From positions 124,001-188,000 of the forward strand of contig NZ_JACVMU010000007.1 of the NCBI RefSeq assembly GCF_014529985.1: a DNA stretch of 64,000 nucleotides, read 5' to 3'. The first letter of the stretch is position 1; every line of letters starts with the position of its first letter. Below the pieces are notes generated by a model. The model did no database searches. It had not been told where the DNA came from and saw nothing but the letters and a program-made list of their open reading frames with translations. Below, piece by piece: positions 37,519 to 47,068 of this stretch. Source of the DNA: Leucobacter sp. cx-42. Lineage in GTDB: Bacteria; Actinomycetota; Actinomycetes; Actinomycetales; Microbacteriaceae. Position numbers and translations under genes: made by a program.

Positions 37519-39365
37519 TTCTTCGCGTCCTTCGTCTCGACGTCGCCCGACAGCGCTGCGATGAAGGCCTCCTGTGGCACCTCAACGCGGCCGACCATCT
37601 TCATGCGCTTCTTGCCTTCCTTCTGCTTTTCGAGCAGCTTGCGCTTACGGCTGATATCGCCGCCGTAGCACTTGGCAAGGACGTCCTTACGGATGGCGCG
37701 GATCGTCTCGCGAGCAATAATGCGCGAGCCAACCGCTGCCTGGATGGGCACCTCGAACTGCTGGCGCGGGATAAGCTTGCGCAGGCGCTCAGCCATCATC
37801 GTGCCGTAGTGGTATGCGTTGTCACGGTGGACGATCGCGCTGAACGCGTCGACCTTGTCGCCCTGGAGGAGGATGTCGACCTTCACGAGGTCTGCTTCCT
37901 GCTCACCCATGGGTTCGTAGTCGAGTGACGCGTAGCCCTGGGTACGACTCTTGAGATGGTCGAAGAAGTCGAACACGATCTCGCCGAGGGGAACGCTGTA
38001 GCGAAGCTCAACGCGCTCGCCGAGGTATTCCATGCCCATGAGGCTGCCTCGGCGGCTCTGGCAGAGCTCCATGACGGTTCCGACGTAGTCCTTGGGGGTG
38101 AGAATCGCGACGCGCACGACGGGCTCGCGAACCGAGCGGATCTTGCCCTCGGGGTACTCGCTTGGGTTCGTCACGGTCGTCTCCGAGCCGTCTTCACTCG
38201 TGACCTGGTAGACCACACTGGGCGCGGTCGCGATGAGGTCGAGGTCGAACTCGCGGCGCAGGCGCTCCGAGATGATCTCGAGGTGCAACAGGCCAAGGAA
38301 GCCACAGCGGAAGCCGAAGCCAAGCGCGACCGAGGTCTCTGGCTCGTACTGGAGCGCCGCGTCAGAAAGCTTGAGCTTGTCGAGCGCCTCGCGGAGCACC
38401 GGGTAGTCGGAACCGTCGATCGGGTACAGACCCGAGAAGACCATGGGCTTCGGGTCAGTGTAGCCGGGCAGCGCCTCTTCAGCACCGTGGAACTTGGTGG
38501 TGACGGTATCGCCAACCTTCGACTGGCGAACGTCCTTCACACCGGTGATGAGGTATCCCACCTCGCCGACGCCGAGACCCTTGGTCGGGGTCGGCCCGGG
38601 AGCCGAGACGCCAATCTCGAGCGCTTCGTGCTCGGTCTTGGTCGACATCATGAGGACCTTCTCACGCGGGGTGAGCTTGCCGTCAACCATACGGACGTAA
38701 GTAACCACGCCACGGTAGGGGTCGTAGACCGAGTCGAAGATCATTGCGCGGGCGGGGCCGTCAGCGTCGCCGACGGGCGCGGGAACGCGCTCAATGACGC
38801 TGTTGAGCAGCTCTTCAACACCCATGCCGGTCTTGCCCGACACCTTGAGAATGTCATCGGGGTTGCCACCGATGAGATCCGCGATCTCAGCAGCTACGCG
38901 CTCAGGGTCTGCAGCTGGGAGGTCGATCTTGTTCAAGACGGGGATGATCTCGAGATCGTTCTCCATCGCGAGGTAGAGGTTCGCGAGCGTCTGCGCCTCG
39001 ATGCCCTGTGCGGCGTCAACGAGCAAGATCGCACCCTCACACGCTGCCAGCGAGCGAGATACCTCGTAGCTGAAGTCAACGTGACCCGGGGTATCGATCA
39101 TGTTCAGTGCATAGTCACCACCGTCGTGGTTCCAATGCATACGGACAGCCTGCGACTTAATGGTGATACCGCGCTCGCGCTCGATATCCATGTTGTCGAG
39201 GTACTGAGCGCGCATATCGCGGTCAGAAACAGTGCCCGTGACCTGCAGCATGCGGTCAGCGAGGGTGGACTTACCGTGGTCGATGTGCGCGATGATGCAG
39301 AAGTTGCGAATCTTCGCGGGGTCGGTCGACGACGGCGCTGGGGGGTTCACACTACGAGGAGACAT
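37515..39365 (-). CDS. lepA: Elongation factor 4 (LepA)
   Basis: 616 residues. GTPase with [10 protein letters not shown] (G1), DTPGHVDF (G3), NKIDLP (G4), then EF-G-like domains and the LepA-specific C-terminal domain ([22 protein letters not shown]). It back-translocates or remodels ribosomes, mostly in initiation and assembly. First gene of the lepA–DUF1990–hemW run. Confidence 0.97.
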   Translation of the reverse strand: MSPRSVNPPAPSSTDPAKIRNFCIIAHIDHGKSTLADRMLQVTGTVSDRDMRAQYLDNMDIERERGITIKSQAVRMHWNHDGGDYALNMIDTPGHVDFSYEVSRSLAACEGAILLVDAAQGIEAQTLANLYLAMENDLEIIPVLNKIDLPAADPERVAAEIADLIGGNPDDILKVSGKTGMGVEELLNSVIERVPAPVGDADGPARAMIFDSVYDPYRGVVTYVRMVDGKLTPREKVLMMSTKTEHEALEIGVSAPGPTPTKGLGVGEVGYLITGVKDVRQSKVGDTVTTKFHGAEEALPGYTDPKPMVFSGLYPIDGSDYPVLREALDKLKLSDAALQYEPETSVALGFGFRCGFLGLLHLEIISERLRREFDLDLIATAPSVVYQVTSEDGSETTVTNPSEYPEGKIRSVREPVVRVAILTPKDYVGTVMELCQSRRGSLMGMEYLGERVELRYSVPLGEIVFDFFDHLKSRTQGYASLDYEPMGEQEADLVKVDILLQGDKVDAFSAIVHRDNAYHYGTMMAERLRKLIPRQQFEVPIQAAVGSRIIARETIRAIRKDVLAKCYGGDISRKRKLLEKQKEGKKRMKMVGRVEVPQEAFIAALSGDVETKDAKK

Positions 39366-39695
39366 TGTGGCTCATTATCTCACAGTGGCCCCTGAGTTGC
39401 TGTTCCCCCTATATGAGAGCACGCGTGGCGTGCCCCTGAGCGCGGTTGCGGCGCTGCTGGGCACCACCGGGGCGCGGATCAGCGCCTCCCCCACAACCGC
39501 TCTTACGCACGTTGTGTGACCGTCACGCGTCCACAATGCGAACACGCACGACGACGCACCCAGCAGGAATGACCCTTCATCTGATAGAGTTAATCTCTGA
39601 CTTGCGTGTGGAACTATCCACACATCCGGGAGGTGCCCTCTCTCACCGAAACGGAACAATTCATATTGACCTTGAAATGAAGGAACTCACTTAAC
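39366..39695. other. Intergenic region between divergent lepA and rpsT
   Basis: 330 bases without a convincing gene. It should hold both promoters, though no strong -35/-10 pair was found; TAGAGT near 39583 is a weak rpsT -10 candidate. The rpsT leader has a small hairpin, GTGTGGA/TCCACAC around loop ACTA (39606-39623). A 50-codon frame from GTG 39367 has a GAGGAG upstream but that sequence is also the lepA N-terminus. Confidence 0.6.
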
Positions 39696-39956
39696 GTGGC
39701 AAACATCAAGTCGCAGCTGAAGCGCATCAAGACCAACCGCAAGGCTACCGAGCGTAACCGTGCATACAAGAGCGAGCTGCGTACCCTCATTCGCAAGACC
39801 CGCGAGTCGATCGCGGCTGGCGACAAGACCGCTGCTGAGGCAAACCTCAAGGTTGCTACCCGCAAGCTCGACAAGGCTGTTTCGAAGGGTGTTCTGCACA
39901 AGAACAACGCTGCGAACCGCAAGTCGAAGCTCGCAGCTCAGGTTGCAGCTATCTAA
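39696..39956 (+). CDS. rpsT: 30S ribosomal protein S20
   Basis: 86 residues, normal length, very basic. Starts with GTG ([20 protein letters not shown]), with AAGGAA about ten bases upstream. S20 binds 16S rRNA early in 30S assembly. Own transcript, ended by the hairpin at 39978. Confidence 0.98.
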   Translation: MANIKSQLKRIKTNRKATERNRAYKSELRTLIRKTRESIAAGDKTAAEANLKVATRKLDKAVSKGVLHKNNAANRKSKLAAQVAAI

Positions 39957-39977
39957 GACTGCTTTCTGAAGCATCGC

Positions 39978-40011
39978 AAAGCAGCGGATCACTTCGGTGG
40001 TCCGCTGCTTT
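39978..40011 (+). terminator. Intrinsic terminator after rpsT
   Basis: A stem of about 15 bp (AAAGCAGCGGATCAC pairing with GTGGTCCGCTGCTTT, one mismatch) closed by a TTCG tetraloop. Confidence 0.85.
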
Positions 40012-40059
40012 CGTCTATCCGCAGTCGTGATGTGCTGCGTTCATGTGAGGAGACACGCT

Positions 40060-40560
40060 TTGCCCGCTGCTTGGAAAGCACTGTTGCAGACGAAAACCCC
40101 GCCGCGCCCTGCGCTGAGCAAAATCGTGGTCGCCACGCTGGTCGCTGGCATTGCGCTGTGCTCGTTGGTCGCGATTGGCACATGGACGGGGCATCAACTA
40201 CTGATCCCGCCGCTCGCTGCGAGCATGGTGTTGATTGTGACGGGTCCGAATCTACACCTGTCGCAGCCGCGTCAGGTCGTTGGCGGGCACCTGCTGTCTG
40301 CGCTGGTCGGCGTGGGCGTTGGCTACATCAGTCATTCGCTGTGGGCTGCCGCTATCGCTGGCGCACTCTCGCTCGGCGTGATGCTCGTGCTGCGCACGGC
40401 GCACTCCCCTGGCGCGGCGACGGCGATGATTGCGGCGATGACAGTGTCGGGTCAGTGGTCGCTGATTATCTCGACGGTGCTTGGCGCGATCATTCTCGTG
40501 GTGTTCGGCATTCTGTTGAACAAGATCAAGCACACGGGCTACCCCGCATACTGGTGGTAA
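40060..40560 (+). CDS. HPP family integral membrane protein
   Basis: 166 residues from the TTG at 40060, which has GAGGAG 8 bases upstream; the longer frame from 39997 would start inside the rpsT terminator. Four membrane helices, with PPLAASMVLIVTGP and the QPRQVVGGHLLSALVG motif of the HPP family; HSPGAATAMIA also fits. Some HPP proteins in cyanobacteria and plastids transport nitrite; a substrate here is unknown. Convergent with holA, 7 bases apart. Confidence 0.85.
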   Translation: MPAAWKALLQTKTPPRPALSKIVVATLVAGIALCSLVAIGTWTGHQLLIPPLAASMVLIVTGPNLHLSQPRQVVGGHLLSALVGVGVGYISHSLWAAAIAGALSLGVMLVLRTAHSPGAATAMIAAMTVSGQWSLIISTVLGAIILVVFGILLNKIKHTGYPAYWW

Positions 40561-40567
40561 ACCGGCG

Positions 40568-41605
40568 TTAGCGGCTGGTGCGGCCTCGGAGAGCAACGAA
40601 GCTCACGAGCTGCTCGAGCGCGTACTCGGGATCGCGGGTGCCGCCCTTGAGCTTCCACTCGGTCTCGCACGCCAAGTCGATTGCGCGTGCGAGGTCTTCT
40701 TCGCGCCAGGCCTGCGCGTCACGTACGGCGTTCTGCACCATCCACGGTGCCATACCGAGTTCTTTCGCAAGCTGACCCGCGTTGCCACGGGCACCGTAGA
40801 CTCGTGCCATGCCGCGCAGCTTCATGTTGAGTGCCGCGAGCATCGGGATCGGTGAGAGGCCGGTCAGGAGCGCCTGACGCAGGAGCACGAGCGCGTCTGA
40901 GCGCCGGCCTGCAATTGCCGCATCTGCAAGCTTGAAGCCGCTGGCCTCGACACGGCCCTCGGTCGCGCGGTTGACCTCGGTTTCGGTGAGGTTGCGGCCG
41001 ACGTCTGAGACGAGCTGCACGCACGCACCTGCGAGCTCACCGACGCTACCGGAGGCGTAGGCCGCGACGAGCATGCGGACCGCGCCAGGTGTTGCCTGCG
41101 CGCCAAGGCGACGGAACTCCTGCTGCGCGAACGCGAGTCGGTCAGACTCTTTCTTGATCTCGGGGCACACGATCTCGATCGCGCCGGGTGCGCTCCCGCG
41201 AACAGTGTCCAACAAGGCTTTGCCGCGCATGCCATTGACGTGACGAAGCACGAGAGTCGTGTCTTCTGCCGGGTCAAGCACATACCGCTTGGCGTCTTCA
41301 ATGAACGCATCGGAACTTTTCTCGACATTACTCACGCGGATGAGTCGAGGTTCGGCAAAAAGCGACGGGCTCGCAAGCGTGAAGAGTTCGCCCGCCGCAT
41401 AGGACGCAGCATCGATATCGTGCACCTCGAGCTCAGCATTCTCAGCTTTGAGCTGTTCGCGAATGCGTTGCCCTGCCCGATCAGCAAGAAACTCTTCAGC
41501 GCCGCTCACGAGCACGGTTGGCGCTGGGCGCGCTTCGGTCCAGTCACACTGCGGTGCCTTGGTCTTCGCGCTCTTCGCCGGTGTCGTTCGTGCTGCTGCT
41601 GCCAC
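40568..41605 (-). CDS. holA: DNA polymerase III delta subunit
   Basis: 345 residues from GTG 41605. The choice rests on TAGAGT (41613-41618) ending seven bases upstream, a leaderless layout; the open frame to 41686 is not protein-like. AAA+-type delta fold: LVSGAEEFLADRAGQRIREQL, LFAEPRLIRV, VCPEIKKESDRLAF and the C-terminal PWMVQNAVRDAQAW. It opens the beta clamp in the clamp loader. It normally follows comEA–comEC; here a plus-strand iron-uptake locus separates them. Confidence 0.93.
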   Translation of the reverse strand: MAAAARTTPAKSAKTKAPQCDWTEARPAPTVLVSGAEEFLADRAGQRIREQLKAENAELEVHDIDAASYAAGELFTLASPSLFAEPRLIRVSNVEKSSDAFIEDAKRYVLDPAEDTTLVLRHVNGMRGKALLDTVRGSAPGAIEIVCPEIKKESDRLAFAQQEFRRLGAQATPGAVRMLVAAYASGSVGELAGACVQLVSDVGRNLTETEVNRATEGRVEASGFKLADAAIAGRRSDALVLLRQALLTGLSPIPMLAALNMKLRGMARVYGARGNAGQLAKELGMAPWMVQNAVRDAQAWREEDLARAIDLACETEWKLKGGTRDPEYALEQLVSFVALRGRTSR

Positions 41606-41719
41606 GACACACACTCTACCCGCCCCCGCCGACATCAGCAGGTTCACCCCAGTTAACGCCCCATGAGCATCCCACTGGAAACACATGGATAAGCGGGAAC
41701 CTCATTCATCTGACTAATA

Positions 41720-41738
41720 TTAGGAGAGCCTTACTTCT
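41720..41738 (+). promoter_or_regulatory. DtxR/IdeR-type iron box upstream of the AraC gene
   Basis: TTAGGAGAGCCTTACTTCT matches 13 of 19 bases of the DtxR consensus, including the core AGCCT and the TTAGG half-site. TAATAT, a -10 candidate, overlaps its left end (41715-41720), and the box ends right before the ATG. An iron-loaded repressor bound here would block transcription of the regulator. Confidence 0.65.
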
Positions 41739-42632
41739 ATGACTAACTCCCAGGTGACCATGACAGTTCTCACTCTGCACGCCGACCGTGCACCACGCCC
41801 GAGCCTCCAGACTGAAGCCCCTGAGCCACTCTTGGCACGGCTTCCTCTGCACTCGCCAGAACACTACGTCGCCGATCCATATCTCTTCACCACTAGCGTG
41901 CACATCCCCAACCATGCCGTCACCTGGGCTCGCCACAGTCACCCAGAACACGAGCTCCTCTGGACAGACCGTGGTGTTGTCACAATGGTGACTGGTGGCC
42001 GCCAGTGGACAGTCACCCCAGGCATTGGACTATGGATCCCAGCCGGGATGGAGCACGAAGGCTCCTCACGCGAAAGTACCGAGATCCGCACCACCTACTT
42101 TGCACCGGAAAGCTGGACGCGCGTCTGGGACAAGCCCGTCGCGGTGCGACTTGTGCCGGCCGCACGTGAGTTGCTGATTCACCTGAAGAATACCCGCATG
42201 TCAGTGCAACAACGCTTGCGTGCGCAAGAGGTCTGCATCGACATGCTTGAGTTGAACGATTCTCTTGGTCTCGACGTCCCGATCCCAGAGGACCGGAGGC
42301 TCGCACTTCTCGTGGAAAAGGTCCTGAGTGACCCGGCCGACGACCGCTCTCTCGAGCAGTGGGCTTCGCTGCTCAACATGACATCACGAACGCTTACTCG
42401 TGCATTCAGCGCCGAAGTTGCAATGAGCTTCACGCAGTGGCGTCGACTCGTGAGAATGCGCGCTGCGCTCGGCTCGCTCACCGATGGCAACAGCGTGAAG
42501 TACGTCGCACGTCGTGTGGGCTACAGCACAACAAGTGCGTTCGTCACTGCTTTCAGAAAGACCATTGGCTGCACGCCAGGCGAGTTCACCGAGCGAATTA
42601 CCGGGCAGGGCCGAAACCGGCGCGCAGCTTAA
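41739..42632 (+). CDS. AraC family transcriptional regulator of the siderophore locus
   Basis: 297 residues. An N-terminal cupin-like sensor (HSHPEHELLWTDRGVVTMVTG, GLWIPAGMEHEG) is followed by a C-terminal double helix-turn-helix (LEQWASLLNMTSRTLTRAFSAE; SVKYVARRVGYSTTSAFVTAF). It lies first in a run of ferric-siderophore uptake genes and likely activates them on sensing a siderophore or iron state; this is inference from position. ATG 41760 is an alternative start. The iron box before it suggests control by iron as well. Confidence 0.9.
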   Translation: MTNSQVTMTVLTLHADRAPRPSLQTEAPEPLLARLPLHSPEHYVADPYLFTTSVHIPNHAVTWARHSHPEHELLWTDRGVVTMVTGGRQWTVTPGIGLWIPAGMEHEGSSRESTEIRTTYFAPESWTRVWDKPVAVRLVPAARELLIHLKNTRMSVQQRLRAQEVCIDMLELNDSLGLDVPIPEDRRLALLVEKVLSDPADDRSLEQWASLLNMTSRTLTRAFSAEVAMSFTQWRRLVRMRAALGSLTDGNSVKYVARRVGYSTTSAFVTAFRKTIGCTPGEFTERITGQGRNRRAA

Positions 42633-42749
42633 CGCCTGTCTCATATGAGAAACGACCTGTCTCCCCAGGTCTGAAGTACCACCGTAGCTTGGAAGTACGC
42701 GCCAGACCGGCGCGATCGCCCTCACAGCCACCGGAGCTCGCCTCGCATT

Positions 42750-43835
42750 ATGCCCATGCCGACTCAAGCCAGCACTCAACCCCGAGATCACGCGGACTTA
42801 CGCGATTCACCGGAACGACCGAGCCAAGGAAAGGCCTCAGGAAACCTCGCACGCACGCTCTGGTTATTCGTGGCTTGTCTCGGACTCGGTGTCATCGTCG
42901 TCGCAAGCATCGTCATCGGCTCACGTGAAATTCCCCTGGCTACCGTGTGGGACGCACTCTTCGCACCGGCCGATACCGAGGATCACTTTGTCGTCCGCGA
43001 TCTGCGCGTCCCCCGCACCGTCGTCGCTATCGTCGTTGCTGCAGCACTTGGCATTGCCGGGGCACTCATTCAGGCACTCACCCGCAATCCTCTTGCAGAT
43101 CCCGGCATCCTTGGCGTCAATTCAGGGGCCTCATTCGCTGTCGCAGTGGGGGTCGGCGCATTCGGTGCAGCCTCAATCACCGAATACATCTGGTTCGCGT
43201 TCGGCGGCGCCCTCATCGTCACGTTTGCGGTGTACGCCATCGGCTCGGCTGGCCGCGGTGGCGCGGATCCACTCCGACTCGTGCTCGCTGGTGTTGCGCT
43301 CGGTGCAGCCCTGAGTGGCCTAACTTCAGCTTTGACGCTGCTAAATCCTCAGGCCTTTGACAAGATGCGAAACTGGGGCGCCGGCACCGTCGTCGGTCGC
43401 GACCTCGATACCGTTTGGCCTGTCTTGCCGTTCCTCGCAATCGGACTGATCATCGCCATGTGCCTCGCACGATCGCTCAACGCCATCGCGCTCGGTGACG
43501 ATCTGGCTGCGGCGCTCGGCGCGAACGTGCTGCGTACCCGAATCCTCGTGGTCATTGCGGTAACGCTTTTAGCTGGTGGTGCAACCGCAATTGCAGGACC
43601 AATTGGTTTCGTCGGCCTCATGGTGCCGCACGTTGCACGCTGGATCGTTGGGCCAGACCAACGGTGGATCTTTGCCTACACCCTGGTTCTCGCACCAGCA
43701 CTGCTTTTACTTGCGGACATCGCCGGACGACTCATCATGCGTCCAGCAGAGGTCCCCGTCGGAATCGTGACAGCGTTCGTGGGCGCACCGGTACTCATTA
43801 TGCTCATCCGCAAGCGGAAGGTGAGTGGCCTGTGA
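42750..43835 (+). CDS. Ferric-siderophore ABC transporter permease (FecCD family), first subunit
   Basis: 361 residues, about ten membrane helices. FecCD signatures: GALIQALTRNPLADPGILGVNSGA, ALGANVLRTRIL and GPIGFVGLMVPHVARWIVGPDQRW. Together with the second permease it forms the channel. The 117 bases before it hold an inverted repeat (CGCGCC/GGCGCG near 42690) but no clear promoter. Its stop overlaps the second permease start. Confidence 0.94.
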   Translation: MPMPTQASTQPRDHADLRDSPERPSQGKASGNLARTLWLFVACLGLGVIVVASIVIGSREIPLATVWDALFAPADTEDHFVVRDLRVPRTVVAIVVAAALGIAGALIQALTRNPLADPGILGVNSGASFAVAVGVGAFGAASITEYIWFAFGGALIVTFAVYAIGSAGRGGADPLRLVLAGVALGAALSGLTSALTLLNPQAFDKMRNWGAGTVVGRDLDTVWPVLPFLAIGLIIAMCLARSLNAIALGDDLAAALGANVLRTRILVVIAVTLLAGGATAIAGPIGFVGLMVPHVARWIVGPDQRWIFAYTLVLAPALLLLADIAGRLIMRPAEVPVGIVTAFVGAPVLIMLIRKRKVSGL

Positions 43836-44944
43836 GCACTCCATCGAAACCACAGTCGGCATACACGCAAGGAGATGCTCCAGCGAATCCGCACCTGCCA
43901 CAGCATGTGCAGTTTGGCCGCACCTTCCGCAGATGGCATGTGCGCGGCGTATGGCTCCGAATCGACATGCGTGTGTTCACCATGTGCCTCGCCCTGGTGA
44001 CGCTCGCGGTCGTCATTTTTATTGCGGCTCTCGCAAGCGGCGACTACCCGCTGACAGTTGCTCAGGTATGGCAGGCACTCACCTCGCAGGCCGAAGAGTT
44101 CACGCGGACCGTCGTCATCGAGTGGCGCATGCCGCGCGCGCTCGCGGCATGCGCGTTTGGCACAGCGCTTGGGGCAAGCGGCGCTATCTTCCAGTCGCTC
44201 ACGAGAAACCCGCTCGCAAGTCCCGATATTTTGGGCTTCTCAGCCGGCGCCTACACCGGCGCGCTCATCGTCATCATTGTGCTGCAGGGCACTTACCTTG
44301 ACGTTGCAGCAGGCGCGTTCGTAGGCGGCATTGCTACTGCTGGACTCGTGTACATTCTCGCGTTCAGGGGTGGCGTGCAGGGTTTTCGACTCATCATTTC
44401 AGGTATCGCGGTGTCAGCAATGCTGAGCTCGCTCAACACGTGGCTGACACTCACTGCAAATCTCGATACCGCCCTGGTCGCGGCTGTCTGGGGGGCCGGA
44501 TCCCTCAACGGCATGACCTGGCTACAGACCGGCGCTGGCACTGTGCTGGTGATCATACTTCTTGCGGTCACCCTAGGGTTCACTCGACCGCTCAAACAGC
44601 TTGAGCTTGGCGATGATGCCGCGCAGGCACTTGGCGTGCGCGTCGAGCCTATTCGCCTGGTTCTCATGCTGCTCTCGGTCGCACTCATCGCCGTAGTAAC
44701 CGCCGCAGCTGGCCCGATCTCATTCGTCGCGTTCGCCGCACCGCAGATCGCGCGTCGCATTACTCGATCTCCCGGTGTCTCTGTTGCCGCATCGGCCTGC
44801 ATGGGTGCGGTTCTCCTTTCGGCCTCTGACTATGTCGCACTGCACGCGCTTCCAGCAATGCTTCCAGTCGGCACCGTGACCGTCGTTCTTGGTGGCGGTT
44901 ACCTCATTTGGTTGCTCATCGCCGAAGCCCGCAAGCGCGGTTAA
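43832..44944 (+). CDS. Ferric-siderophore ABC transporter permease (FecCD family), second subunit
   Basis: 370 residues from GTG 43832, which overlaps the previous stop (GTGA); the frame is open to 43664 but that part lies inside the first permease. It has a ~50-residue cytoplasmic N-terminus, then about ten helices with GAIFQSLTRNPLASPDILGFSAGA and GPISFVAFAAPQIARRI. Heterodimeric FecCD pairs are usual for catecholate or hydroxamate siderophore importers. Confidence 0.94.
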   Translation: MSTPSKPQSAYTQGDAPANPHLPQHVQFGRTFRRWHVRGVWLRIDMRVFTMCLALVTLAVVIFIAALASGDYPLTVAQVWQALTSQAEEFTRTVVIEWRMPRALAACAFGTALGASGAIFQSLTRNPLASPDILGFSAGAYTGALIVIIVLQGTYLDVAAGAFVGGIATAGLVYILAFRGGVQGFRLIISGIAVSAMLSSLNTWLTLTANLDTALVAAVWGAGSLNGMTWLQTGAGTVLVIILLAVTLGFTRPLKQLELGDDAAQALGVRVEPIRLVLMLLSVALIAVVTAAAGPISFVAFAAPQIARRITRSPGVSVAASACMGAVLLSASDYVALHALPAMLPVGTVTVVLGGGYLIWLLIAEARKRG

Positions 44945-44979
44945 CACCTTCATTCCCCACGCTCTCAGAAAGCACTCGC

Positions 44980-45834
44980 ATGACTGTTTCTCCTTCTGCC
45001 GCCACTGCACTACAGGTTGCCGACGTCACGATTGGCTATGACCGAAAGACCATCTCAGAGAATCTCTCGGTCGCGATTCCAGACGAATCATTCACCGTCA
45101 TCGTTGGCCCCAACGCGTGTGGCAAGTCGACCCTGCTTCGCGCACTTTCCAGACTCATACGTCCGACTGCCGGCGAAGTGCTGCTCGACGGCAAGAATAT
45201 TGCAACGTATAAGGCGAAGGCTGTAGCGCGGAAGCTCGGCCTACTTCCCCAGTCATCCATCGCCCCAGAGGGAATCACTGTGGCGGATCTCATCGCGAGA
45301 GGCCGGTACCCACACCAGGGCCTCATCCGCCAGTGGACCGACGTTGACGAACACGCTGTACTTCAGGCTATGAACGCAACGGGAGTCACCGAGCTCTCAC
45401 CCCGTCTCGTCGATGAGCTTTCAGGTGGACAGAAGCAACGCGTGTGGGTCGCCATGGTGCTTGCTCAAGAAACCCCGCTGTTGTTGCTTGATGAACCCAC
45501 CACTTATCTCGATATTGCACATCAGATTGACTTACTCGAACTCTTCACCGATCTGCACCTTGCTGGAAACACGCTTGTTGCAGTCCTACACGACCTCAAT
45601 CAGGCAGCGCGTTACGGCACTCACCTCATCGCTATGAAAGATGGCGCCGTGGTTACCCAGGGGTCTCCAGAAGAGGTCGTCACCGCTGAGATCGTCGAGG
45701 AGGTCTTTGGGCTCGCGTGCATCGTCGTTCCCGACCCGGTCACCGGATCCCCGACCGTTGTGCCACTCGGTCGTGACCGTTCACGTCCAGATCGCGAAGC
45801 GCCACGTCTCCCCCTCGATGCGAGAAGTTTCTAA
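44980..45834 (+). CDS. Ferric-siderophore ABC transporter ATP-binding protein (FepC type)
   Basis: 284 residues from ATG 44980. Walker A GPNACGKST, signature ELSGGQKQRVWVAM, Walker B LLLLDEPTTYLDIAHQ, and the family's ARGRYPHQGLIRQW. The DEPTTYLDI form is characteristic of the FepC/FhuC ATPases. It lies 35 bases after the second permease and 80 before the lipoprotein. Confidence 0.94.
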   Translation: MTVSPSAATALQVADVTIGYDRKTISENLSVAIPDESFTVIVGPNACGKSTLLRALSRLIRPTAGEVLLDGKNIATYKAKAVARKLGLLPQSSIAPEGITVADLIARGRYPHQGLIRQWTDVDEHAVLQAMNATGVTELSPRLVDELSGGQKQRVWVAMVLAQETPLLLLDEPTTYLDIAHQIDLLELFTDLHLAGNTLVAVLHDLNQAARYGTHLIAMKDGAVVTQGSPEEVVTAEIVEEVFGLACIVVPDPVTGSPTVVPLGRDRSRPDREAPRLPLDARSF

Positions 45835-45914
45835 CGTTGTACTCAGTGGCCAAAGCAAACACGCTGCGGCCCTCTCGCCTGCCAAACAGGCACCACATCA
45901 TGTCAAGGATTTAT

Positions 45915-46940
45915 ATGCCACTCTCAATTGCCGAATCCGGCATTTCACGCCTCAGGCCTGCCCGTCGCACACGCGCCCTAATGTTCCTCTCAGCGGCAGT
46001 TTCGGTTGGCCTGCTCACCGGTTGCGCTGGCGGTAACACTGCAGGGACCGAGAGCAGCGCCTCAGGTGAAACTATCGATTTCAACTACGAGGGCTACACT
46101 GCAGAGATCCCCGCAGATCCGCAGCGCGTAGTCGTGCTCGATAGCCGCAGTGGCCTCGAAATGGCGCTCCTCGCGGACTACCCACTCGTAGCAACTGCAT
46201 ACGGTGAGGACAGCCCGCTCTCACCGCTCGTTGATGAGGACGTCGCTCATCTGAAAAATACTGCATTTGATTTGAACCGCGAGGAGATCGCCTCGTACAA
46301 CCCCGATCTCATTGTCGTTGGCAAGGGTTGGTGGGATTTCTATGAGGGCGAAGACTTCAAACTTGATGACATCGCTCCCGTGCTCGCCGTGAACGATGGC
46401 ATTGATGTTGAGGGTGCCTCTGCCGAGGATCCGTTCGTGGCGATGACTGCACAGCTCAATATGCTCGGTCGTGAAAATCAGGCCGAGGCCGCTATCGAAG
46501 GTTACGAGCAGGCGGTAGAAGACGCACGTAAGCGCATTGAGTCCTATACCAAGGGCAAGTCGATCGCCGTCATTCACGCACCAGTTGATAATTTCACGGT
46601 CATTTCCGACGAGTCGCTCTACCAGGTCGTGTTCCCCGCGCTCGGATTCAACATTTATGACAATGCAGAGATCACTGCTGCACCGCCTAACCCAAACGGT
46701 ATGGGCCACATGCTGAGCTATGAAAGCGCAGTCAGCTCGCTCGGTGACGCAGATGCATTGCTCGTCTACAAAGCCGATGTCGATGCGGATCTTGATCCGC
46801 TGCTCAACCGAGTGCCAGCGGTCGCAAACGGTACTTGGATCGAGGGCAACCTAGCTGAGCGATTCGGCTTCGCGCTGACCTACACCAGTGTCGTTGACGG
46901 CATTGCGGACGCAGTTGAGGAGTTCCCCGACTTCAAGTAG
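45915..46940 (+). CDS. Ferric-siderophore-binding lipoprotein
   Basis: 341 residues from ATG 45915, with AAGGA 6 bases upstream; the frame begins at 45837 but that part has no ribosome site. A lipoprotein signal ends in LLTGC. The class III solute-binding fold follows (RVVVLDSRSGLEMALLADYPLVATAYGED, YNPDLIVVGKGWWDFYEG, the long inter-lobe helix, and TYTSVVDGIADAVEEFPDF at the end). It binds ferric siderophore outside the cell and hands it to the FecCD pair. Specific siderophore not predictable; no biosynthesis genes are nearby. Confidence 0.93.
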   Translation: MPLSIAESGISRLRPARRTRALMFLSAAVSVGLLTGCAGGNTAGTESSASGETIDFNYEGYTAEIPADPQRVVVLDSRSGLEMALLADYPLVATAYGEDSPLSPLVDEDVAHLKNTAFDLNREEIASYNPDLIVVGKGWWDFYEGEDFKLDDIAPVLAVNDGIDVEGASAEDPFVAMTAQLNMLGRENQAEAAIEGYEQAVEDARKRIESYTKGKSIAVIHAPVDNFTVISDESLYQVVFPALGFNIYDNAEITAAPPNPNGMGHMLSYESAVSSLGDADALLVYKADVDADLDPLLNRVPAVANGTWIEGNLAERFGFALTYTSVVDGIADAVEEFPDFK

Positions 46941-46943
46941 TCA

Positions 46944-46976
46944 CAGAGTGAGCTGCAGGGGGTGCAGCTCACTCTG
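46944..46976 (+). terminator. Hairpin after the binding lipoprotein
   Basis: A 14-bp perfect stem (CAGAGTGAGCTGCA and its complement) with loop GGGGG starts 3 bases after the stop. No T-tract. Confidence 0.7.
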
Positions 46977-46983
46977 CACATGT

Positions 46984-47029
46984 GTGCCGGTACGGTTTCA
47001 TCTCCGCAAGTGACCGTACCGGCACTTTT
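46984..47029. terminator. Intrinsic terminator between the iron locus and comEC
   Basis: A 13-bp perfect stem (GTGCCGGTACGGT and its complement) with a 16-base loop and a following TTTTG run; AAAA on the other side lets it serve comEC too. Together with the hairpin before it, it makes a double terminator. Confidence 0.85.
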
Positions 47030-47068
47030 GTATCGATCGTGACATACACGCCCGTGCGTTTCGCATCT

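Noticed and set aside
37956-39395. 479-codon plus-strand frame opposite lepA
   Set aside because: Antisense shadow of lepA; no domain seen.
39367-39519. 50-codon plus-strand frame from GTG 39367 with GAGGAG upstream
   Set aside because: The apparent ribosome site is the lepA N-terminal coding sequence read on the other strand, and the peptide has no recognisable feature. Conservation in relatives would be needed to accept it.
40032-40571. 179-codon frame overlapping the HPP gene in another frame
   Set aside because: No membrane helices or domain; the HPP frame has them and a ribosome site.
41687-46940. Mobile element carrying the iron locus
   Set aside because: No transposase, integrase, tRNA target or flanking repeat seen; only synteny suggests insertion.
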